A stretch of 64,000 nt of DNA from NCBI GenBank assembly GCA_021432605.1, contig MU271163.1, positions 124,001-188,000 on the forward strand. The letters run 5' to 3'. The notes under the pieces were generated by a model. The model was not told where the DNA came from and did not search any database. It saw only the letters and a program-made list of their open reading frames with translations. The stretch comes from Coniochaeta sp. PMI_546 (Eukaryota; Ascomycota; Sordariomycetes; Coniochaetales; Coniochaetaceae). The first letter of the stretch is position 1; each line of letters starts with the position of its first letter. The position numbers were made by a program, and so were the translations under genes. Positions 57,268-64,000 of the stretch are shown in pieces.

Positions 57268-58838
57268 ATGTCGTCCAACTTATCAAACGAATCATCGAGA
57301 ATAGGCGACCCCGCTGCCTTAGGTGCTAATGATGCCGTCTCTCAAAATGGCGGCATCGATTCGCTAGATGTCATGGACGGCTTCTCTGTCGATTTGAGCG
57401 TACGTCAAACCATTTCAAGCATCACTTCCATGCCTGACAAGCCAGCTGATCACCGCCCGCTGCTCTCAAGGTCGAATCTGACGAGGTGGACTCCTCCTTG
57501 GGAGACACGGATAGACTGTGAGGTTCATGCATGTAGCTTGAGAGCCGGCCTAGAGCTGATATTTGCTCACTTAGGTCGTCCAATGTATCTGTGACTTCAT
57601 CAACCTACGAGTTCGTCGAGGAGTTTGGACGCACCTTCCACAAATACAAGGAAGGCAGTAAGCCTGGTCTCAATGTTCTTTTCTCTGAGTGAACGACTGG
57701 CTGATGACACTGTGTACGAAGAATATTTCCTGCCCAATGATGAGGTGAGTTGTCCAAGATAAGGACCCTATGTGCAGATTTCAAGACGTGATATGCTGAC
57801 CAACCGACAGAAAGAAAGAGATAGATTGAGTACGTGTCCGGCCGGTCTCCAGACTAGTCGTGTTGACTTATCCTGACAAAAAGCGACCAGACCTCCAACA
57901 CGACATTGCCCTCTTGATCCACCACGGCAAGCTCTGTGTAGCCCCAGTGAACTCACCAGCTCGAGTCCTCGACATCGGAACAGGGACTGGCATCTGGGCA
58001 ATAGAATTCGGTAATTCCCTCCTCTCCTGGAGGCAAGACGGTACAGATACTGACCAGATGGACCCCAAGCGCTTCAAAACCCCGGCTCTAGTGTTCTGGG
58101 CACTGATCTCAGTCCGATTCAACCTGGGTTTACTCCTCCCAACTGCCACTTTGAGGTCGATGACATCGAGGACGAGTGGCTCTGGAGCTCAAAGTTCGAC
58201 TTCATATACGGGAGATATATAACCCCTTTCTTGGGCGACCTGCCGAAATTCGCAAAGAACTGCTTCGACAACCTGAATCCGGGTGGTTACATCGAGCTTT
58301 TGGAGGCTACGATGCTATTCCAGGCTGTCGATGACTCGTACGAAGGCACGGCTATGCAGAGGTGGAACTCATTGATGCTGGAAGGTGAGACATTGCTGCC
58401 AAAGCCATGGCATTGGCCTGTTCTTACTGAGTTTTTGTGTTAACGGGATGATACAAGGCGTCAAGAAGATCGGACGTGACCCCTTGTCACCCCTACGACT
58501 TAATGCCTTACTCAAGGAAGCCGGCTTCGTCAACATCACCGAGACCAGGCTTCCAATACCGACGAGCCCGTGGCCGAAGGGCAAGCGCCAGAAGATACTC
58601 GGGGCCATGGAAATGCAGAATCTGCTTGAAGTCGCCCACGGCATCACCATGAGCGTCTTCACAAAGGCCCTGGGGTGGAAGGCCGAAGACGTGGAATCCC
58701 TGTTGGCAGAAGTCAGAGTCAATCTTCAGGACACCCGCATCCATACGTACATCCCCTTGTGAGTACCTCGTCCACTGATGCTCGAGACCTCCGCTGATCA
58801 CGCACAGCGTTTCCATCTGGGCCCAGAAGCCGGCATAA
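57268..58838 (+). CDS. LaeA-like (TAM-domain) methyltransferase, nine exons
   Basis: Exons 57268..57399, 57471..57517, 57575..57657, 57722..57744, 57811..57829, 57891..58010, 58058..58384, 58458..58758 and 58808..58838, 360 aa; introns 47-73 bp. Exons 4 and 5 are only 23 and 19 nt. After an acidic N-terminus come SSTYEFVEEFGRTFHKYKEGKYFLPNDEKERDRLNLQHDI, the SAM motif RVLDIGTGTGIWAIEF (about 126-141), VLGTDLSPIQPGFTPPNCHFEVDDIEDEW, LNPGGYIELLE, and a C-terminus TRIHTYIPFVSIWAQKPA that needs the last 31-nt exon. All nine junctions keep frame, so it looks functional. It is a paralogue type of the gene at 9225-10506, with more introns. Role: a LaeA-type regulator relative or a metabolite methyltransferase; no biosynthetic neighbours here. 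Confidence 0.86.
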
Positions 58839-59490
58839 GTCATGAATGTGGGCAAACCCTCGTCAAGTGGGAGATGACTCAGGCGACAGGTCTGCAGCGA
58901 GAAAGGAGTTCTCAAGGACAACCGGGAAGACTCCGTGTGTGGACAGCGCGACTCTAGGGGTAGAATTTGGCAGATAACGAACATTTGGAAATCTTTGCAA
59001 TTGTGTGACGGCGTCTGGTCACTCCTACCAGGGACATTGATGTGGAAAAAGGGCCTTGTCGAATATGCACGGTCCGACAGGCCGCGGCTTTACACGCAGT
59101 CATCAGTATAGAATGGCACGGAAACAAATGTCATGGAAACACGGTGAGTGAAAGTACCACATGGTGGCTTTTGGTGGGTGCCTGAAAGATTCAAGCATGG
59201 GTTGACGCTCTGACACGGCGTTCAACGGTCCTATCGCTGGTATGTGTGTACCACGGTACATGATGCGCAGGACTATAAGACATGGGACCTGGAGACTGCA
59301 TGTTGACCGAACATCGACATTGAGCTTGGCCTTTTCGTATGAGCAGATGGCCGACCCGGTTCTGAGAAGTGGATTTACCAGTCGACGGTCCCGGTCCCAG
59401 CCGCGGATTTATTGCTTGCCACAGGGCTCTGCTACAGAATCCCTACCGGCTGCTGCGCCAGTCTCCAAACTGTGGGCTTCCTTGGGGTTC
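58839..59490. other. Convergent intergenic
   Basis: 652 bp between the 3' ends of the methyltransferase and the RRM gene. No gene recognised. Confidence 0.45.
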
Positions 59491-60469
59491 CTATGCCGCC
59501 TTGGAGCGCCAGTTGTTGGACATCAGGCTCCTCTGCGGCTGGGGGCTCTCCATCTTTGTCCTTGGAGGCCGGTCGCCGCCGTCGAGGGCCCCAGTCCTTC
59601 TGGGCGAGGAGTACCTGTTGGACTCGTAGCTGTCGGACTGCCTGGGACGAGGCGGTTTCGCCTGGGAAACCTTGAGTGTGCCTGCTGGAATAGGCGACCC
59701 GTCCAGCTCCTTGATGGCACGTTGCGCCTCATCTGCTGAGGCCAGATCAACGAAGCAGTAGTGGTAGTTCCCTGGTAGCTGGCTGGTCTCCTCGCGCGGC
59801 GCGATGCGCTTGCCTACTGCCTCACTAAAAGGATAATCCATGAGTCAGCACTCGTCCCGAATTCTCCGGCCGGTCGTTGGTGGCAACTTACACCTGATAG
59901 CCCGTAAAATAAGCGCGAACCTCCTCCTGGTGCTGCTCCTGGTTCTCCATCTTTCCGAGACCACCGACAAACAGCCTCCGACCTTGACCGCCAGCAGCCA
60001 TATCGTCGTAGTGGCCCATGGCCTTGGCAAGGTTCTGGTCAGGCTGAGGTCGGGAACGCTCGCTTCTGGAGTCCGGAGTTGCCTGGTCGCGCGGCGTCTT
60101 CCAATCCCCCCACCGTGAGGCTGGCGAATCAGTGCGCTCGCGACGCGGCGTTGCGCCGTCCCTCTGAGTCGGCGCCTTGGCATGGCAAGGGCCGACCTTC
60201 AGGGAACGACCGAGTAGCTCAGCACCAGCCAGGGCGGTCAGGGCCGCGTCCGCGTCATCCTTGTGGAAGAACTCGACGAAGCAGTAACCCGGGTTACGAG
60301 CGCTGACAGGGTCGAAAGAGAGGTGAATCTTGTCGTACTTGCCAAGGTTGTGCTCCTGGAGAAGCGCGTCGACATCCTCGGGCTTGACGGAATAAAGGAG
60401 ATTGCCGAGATAGATACGGCGTCCGTCAGCGATTGCGCTCGGCACCCCTTCTTGAGCTGCGTTGTCCAT
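59491..60469 (-). CDS. RNA-binding protein with two RRM domains
   Basis: Two exons, complement(59491..59824, 59892..60469), 303 aa; 67-bp intron (donor GTAAGT, acceptor TTTAG) inside RRM2. RRM1 covers about residues 18-95 with RNP2 IYLGNL and RNP1 NPGYCFVEF. An Arg/Ser/Pro-rich linker follows (RRERTDSPASRWGDWKTPRDQ). RRM2 starts RRLFVGGLGKMENQEQHQEEV and has RNP1-like NYHYCFVDL. The tail is basic and Ser/Pro-rich (SPRRTGALDGGDRPPRTKM). It probably binds mRNA in nucleus or cytoplasm; I cannot assign a named orthologue. Confidence 0.85.
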
Positions 60470-61132
60470 GATTTCTGGTTTTTATCGTTGCTTTTTCTGA
60501 GTTCGTCAGGTCTTTAGGGATGAAATTTTGGTGCTGAGGTTGAGAGCTTTAGTCTAGACCGCCGGCGCAAACGCAAACGCAAAAAAAAAAAAAGTACCCT
60601 GTTGGTCACCGACTTTTTACTGGGGCAGTCGCGTCCCTGAGCCTGCCACGCTAGTGCCGCTCCAGGGAACGTGCGGACGACTGATCAAAGCATGTACTTG
60701 TGACAAGAAGATGCGACAAAGACAAGGAAGTTTGATGGGCTCTAAATATACGTTGACTGAAAGCTGGGGGAAACAAAGCCAATGCTGTTGGTGGTCTACA
60801 TAGTACACGTGTAGATCACCCAGTGAAAGGGTGAGGAACCTCACCTCCAAAACTTACTATGCAGCTGTGGTAGGTACATTATTAATTGATATAGAAGGTT
60901 TGACGAGGTCGAAGTACGAGCACACCCGATTAGGCAAAGTGCTGCGCTAATGACGATAAAATTAATATTTTGAGCAACTGACATGAAATGTTCCGGCCGG
61001 GGATCAGCCGGGACCTAGGCAGCTCCAGGACCCACATTCATTGACGTATCGCCAGTCTTTCCGGCAAGCTGCTGAAGCTTCCAACTAGGCCAAAGTCCCT
61101 CTTGCGGCTCAACTCTCGCACAAGCTCTCACC
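60470..61132. other. Divergent promoter region of RRM and stomatin genes
   Basis: 663 bp between two diverging starts; an A13 run lies at about 60581-60593 near the RRM gene leader. Nothing else recognised. Confidence 0.45.
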
Positions 61133-62498
61133 ATGGCGCTCGCATCAGCGCAAAAGATGGCTCTCACACCGTCACTGAGACGGACCATATTATCACCGCA
61201 ACTCCTCGCGGGAGCCAGCCGAGCTGCGACCGCTGGACTCATACCTACATCCACGTCGAGGAGCATCGCCAAGCTCGACAGCTCACACCCCTCTCCGTTC
61301 AACAGAAGCGTCCGGAGCTTCCACCACAGCTCACGAGATGGAGCACCGAATACCGGCATGATGGGTCTTGGCGGTTCCGGCATACCACCAGCCTACTTCC
61401 AGAAGTCGTCACTCCCCGCCAACACCATCATCCGCTTCGTGCCTCAGCAGACGGCCTGGATCGTCGAGCGCATGGGCAAATTCAACCGCATACTACAACC
61501 CGGCCTGGCCATCTTGATACCCTTTATCGATCGCATTGCGTACGTCAAGTCACTCAAGGAGGCCGCCATCGAGATCCCTAGTCAGAGTGCCATCACGGCC
61601 GACAATGTCACCCTTGAGCTCGACGGTGTGCTGTACACGCGCGTGTTTGATGCGTACAAGGCGAGGTTCGTGCAAATCTCCTTCTCTTTTTACCCCTCAC
61701 TGCATTGTTGGGGACTAACACGTGCTTCACCGCAGTTACGGCGTCGAAGATGCCGAGTACGCCATCTCCCAGCTCGCCCAGACAACGATGCGGAGCGAGA
61801 TAGGCCAGCTATCCCTCGACCACGTACTCAAGGAGCGCGCCGCCCTCAACATCAACATCACAGCCGCCATCAACGAGGCCGCCCAGGCATGGGGCGTCAC
61901 CTGCCTGCGCTACGAGATCCGCGACATCCACGCCCCCAAGCCGGTGGTCGAGGCCATGCACCGCCAGGTCACGGCCGAGCGGTCCAAGCGCGCCGAGATC
62001 CTCGAGTCGGAGGGCCAGCGCCAGAGCGCCATCAACATCGCCGAGGGAAAGAAGCAGAGCGTCATCCTGGCCTCCGAGGCCCTGCGGGCCGAGAAGATCA
62101 ACCGCGCCAGCGGTGAGGCCGAGGCCATCACCCTCAAGGCCCGGGCGACGGCTAGTGGTATCGACGCCGTTGCCAGGGCTATTGCTGAGGGCAAGAGCGC
62201 CGCGCAGGGTGCGTTGAGCCTGAGCGTGGCGGAGAAGTATGTCGACGCTTTCGGCAAGCTGGCCAAGGAGGGCACAGCCGTTGTCGTGCCCGGCAATGTT
62301 GGCGATATCGGCGGCATGATTGCCACTGCGCTGAGCGTTTACGGGAAGGTTGGACAGGCGCAGGCTCAGTCCATGGCACAGCAGATCGTGGACAGGGATG
62401 CTGCGGTTGAGGGCGAAATCGACCAGAACAAGGATGTGGTCAAGGGGGCTGTTGATTCCATCGTTGAGGATTTCGACAAGGCTACAGATAGGAGATGA
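61133..62498 (+). CDS. Mitochondrial stomatin-like protein (SLP2 type, SPFH family)
   Basis: Two exons, 61133..61665 and 61736..62498, 431 aa; 70-bp intron (donor GTTCGT) that restores AYKASYGVEDAEYAI. The first ~70 residues are rich in Arg/Ser/Ala and free of acids until KLD (SLRRTILSPQLLAGASRAA..NRSVRSFHHSS), a clear matrix-targeting presequence. The SPFH/Band-7 domain runs from IIRFVPQQTAWIVERMGKF through ITADNVTLELDGVLYTRV, SEIGQLSLDHVLKERAALN and YEIRDIHAPKPVVEAM, followed by the coiled RQSAINIAEGKKQ..AEKINRASGEAEA. The C-terminus carries GDIGGMIATALSVYGK. SLP2 proteins scaffold inner-membrane complexes and bind cardiolipin and prohibitins. Confidence 0.92.
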
Positions 62499-62810
62499 CC
62501 TATACTTAAGTGGGTTGGAGGAATTTGGATGATCGATGGTATATTAGAAGGCAGCGCCATAACGCTGTGAGTATATTGACATCGTCTCATTTGTTAAAAG
62601 TGGGATTCGACAGGGCGGCTGGCGTTATGTCGTTGCGACGATAGGAGGAAACCACTCAATCAAATTGTATATTACAGGGCGCGGAGCACTCACAACTCAG
62701 TTGGTGCACGGCGGTACAGAAAAAACAGGGGGTCATCCGTGCTGCTTACAAAAATAGTAATGGGCAATCAAGGCGAGCATGCACTCGCGGATAACGCACA
62801 TGCCCCAACT
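62499..62810. other. Convergent intergenic
   Basis: 312 bp between the stomatin and Mon2-like 3' ends; nothing recognised. Confidence 0.45.
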
Positions 62811-64000
62811 TCAAACTCCCAGTTCGCCGCCAACAACATCAAGTGCCTCCCGAATCAAGCCCAACACTTTACCGTCCCCAGAAGAGCCCGCTACCTGGAC
62901 AGCCGCGACGAGCAGCGGATACAGACGAAGTAGATGCTTCCGAGTATCGCTATCGACATTAGGAGTATCCCGTATAGCATCTGGCTCGGACCGCAGATCA
63001 ACCAGCCAGCGCAACAGCGTGGTCAACTCCTTGCGCTGGGACAATGGTTGCGGCATTCGCCCTCTGAGGGGTTGATCGGCTATGTATGCCCGGATTGACA
63101 GCGCGCAGCGAAGGATCAAGTACGGTGCTGCGGTGCGTGCCAGTCGTATGTGTAGTTCGTGTGTTGTTTCTGTCTTTCCATTCGAGTCTTCCTTTTCACC
63201 GTTCTCTGCCTCCTTCGGACCGGACGATCGTGGTGGTGGTGAGCGAAGGGGCAGTCCAGGAGTGGGTGGTTGAACCACTATCGAAGGAGTAGTTGTACAT
63301 TCGTCATACTCCGCCACAAGCGAGAAGAGCTCTTCCAAACAAACATAACTCATTCTGACACGTTTGGTCGGCGTGGGATCGATGGTCCGCCCAATTCTTG
63401 GTTTGTACAGGGCACTGAGGGCGACTACGTCGCCACCGCGGCTCCCGTCAATGACGGAGGATTCGCTCGGGGCAGGAGCATGTATGATGGAGGTGCGAAA
63501 AAGCGCTTCCGCATAAGCCTTTCTTGTCTTGTTGGGGACGCCTTCGGCCCCAAGTGAGGGTATGATTAGAGCTCGTAGGGCTCGGAACGAAGCTATGTCG
63601 AACTCCTCGTCAGCTAGTATGTTGCTACCTTGTTGTGCCCTGTGGCACTCCGCATTCAAGATGCCACTCGCTGTACCTATGATAAGGTGCCATATCTTCT
63701 GAAAGGTCGCCCGCGGCACGTCCGCTGCGCGAATGTGGGGAAGGGTCGAGGCGAGCACCGCTAGAAAACACTTCGTTGCTTCTCGCCAAGGCTCGGTCGA
63801 CTTCGGCCTGACAGGGAAGCTATATTTGAGAGCGATCGGCTTTTGAAGCGCTGCCAGGGCGGAAGCAAAGGCGTCAGTTTTATAGATATCGGTCTCAGCT
63901 GCATTCCTAGTGATCAGAGACTGAAGTATGGACATGCTTTCTTTAGACATGGCCACGTAAGTCCGCTTTTGCGTAGGAGATGGTGAGATGTCTTCCTGCG
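62811..64000 (-). CDS. C-terminal part of a Mon2-like trafficking protein (partial)
   Basis: The frame is open from the stop at 62811 to the window edge (about 396 codons); the 5' part lies beyond 64000. The sequence is helical and fits an armadillo-type C-terminus (SPTQKRTYVAMSKESMSILQSLI; FLAVLASTLPHIRAADV; IWHLIIGTASGIL; ADEEFDIASFRALRALIIPSLG; YAEALFRTSIIHAPAP; LILRCALSIRAYIADQPLRGRMPQPLSQRKEL; LLRLYPLLVAAVQVAG). I recognise this as the C-terminal region of fungal Mon2/endosomal peripheral membrane proteins, relatives of Sec7-type Arf exchange factors that lack the Sec7 domain and act at the trans-Golgi. The missing N-terminus would settle it. Confidence 0.65.
   Translation of the reverse strand, partial: QEDISPSPTQKRTYVAMSKESMSILQSLITRNAAETDIYKTDAFASALAALQKPIALKYSFPVRPKSTEPWREATKCFLAVLASTLPHIRAADVPRATFQKIWHLIIGTASGILNAECHRAQQGSNILADEEFDIASFRALRALIIPSLGAEGVPNKTRKAYAEALFRTSIIHAPAPSESSVIDGSRGGDVVALSALYKPRIGRTIDPTPTKRVRMSYVCLEELFSLVAEYDECTTTPSIVVQPPTPGLPLRSPPPRSSGPKEAENGEKEDSNGKTETTHELHIRLARTAAPYLILRCALSIRAYIADQPLRGRMPQPLSQRKELTTLLRWLVDLRSEPDAIRDTPNVDSDTRKHLLRLYPLLVAAVQVAGSSGDGKVLGLIREALDVVGGELGV

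Noticed and set aside
61133-62116. Continuous 327-codon reading of the stomatin start into another frame
   Set aside because: Reads through the 70-bp intron out of frame; the SPFH domain continues only after splicing to 61736.
1-64000. Transposable elements, CRISPR arrays, rRNA, phage or plasmid features
   Set aside because: No transposase, reverse transcriptase or integrase motifs, no long terminal or inverted repeats, and no spaced repeats of CRISPR type were seen on either strand by reading; short degraded copies could still be missed.

Overview
This window is nuclear DNA of a filamentous ascomycete (Pezizomycotina). The reasons are the many 45-80 bp GT..AG introns, Zn2Cys6 regulators, a Pth11-like receptor, LaeA-like methyltransferases, CBM1 and sedolisin families, and fungal forms of Kap123 and Mon2. 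I cannot assign class or genus. There are no bacterial operons, CRISPR arrays or rRNA genes. All exon borders were worked out by hand from splice signals and reading-frame continuity; none was tested against transcripts.

Layout. 0.8-5.6 kb: a secreted GH16 glucanase-type enzyme with a CBM1 tail and an F-box/LRR protein. 7.2-13 kb: three co-oriented minus-strand genes (O-methyltransferase, LaeA-like methyltransferase, GMC oxidoreductase) that resemble tailoring genes of a secondary-metabolite locus, although no PKS, NRPS or terpene synthase is present. 13.6-15.2 kb: a protealysin-like M4 metalloprotease of bacterial type. 16.5-20.5 kb: a GH35 beta-galactosidase split into 16 exons. 21.5-28 kb: gene-poor DNA with a small orphan protein, a protein-kinase-like gene, a C2H2 pseudogene and an intact aminoglycoside-phosphotransferase-like gene. 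28.9-34.8 kb: a Pth11-like membrane receptor and karyopherin Kap123/importin-4.

35-44.6 kb: an FAD monooxygenase divergent from a Zn2Cys6 regulator, followed by a DUF3500 protein and a Dal5-type MFS permease. This could be a small catabolic cluster. 45.2 kb: tRNA-Cys(GCA). 46.1-48 kb: a secreted sedolisin. 48.7-49 kb: a short-chain dehydrogenase relic. 49.9-52 kb: a second Zn2Cys6 regulator. 53.2 kb: a 13-bp minisatellite containing an 80-N assembly gap. 53.6-56.1 kb: a Gal80-like Gfo/Idh/MocA protein and an HPP membrane protein. 57.3-58.8 kb: a second LaeA-like methyltransferase with nine exons. 59.5-64 kb: conserved housekeeping genes (two-RRM protein, mitochondrial SLP2-type stomatin, and the 3' part of a Mon2-like gene running off the right end).

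Housekeeping genes (Kap123, tRNA, RRM, stomatin, Mon2-like) are interleaved with accessory genes: secreted hydrolases, metabolism genes, regulators and decayed kinase/zinc-finger families. The most unusual items are the protealysin-like protease with a doubled propeptide motif, the Gal80-like protein lacking the usual EKP lysine, and the monooxygenase-regulator-DUF3500-permease group.
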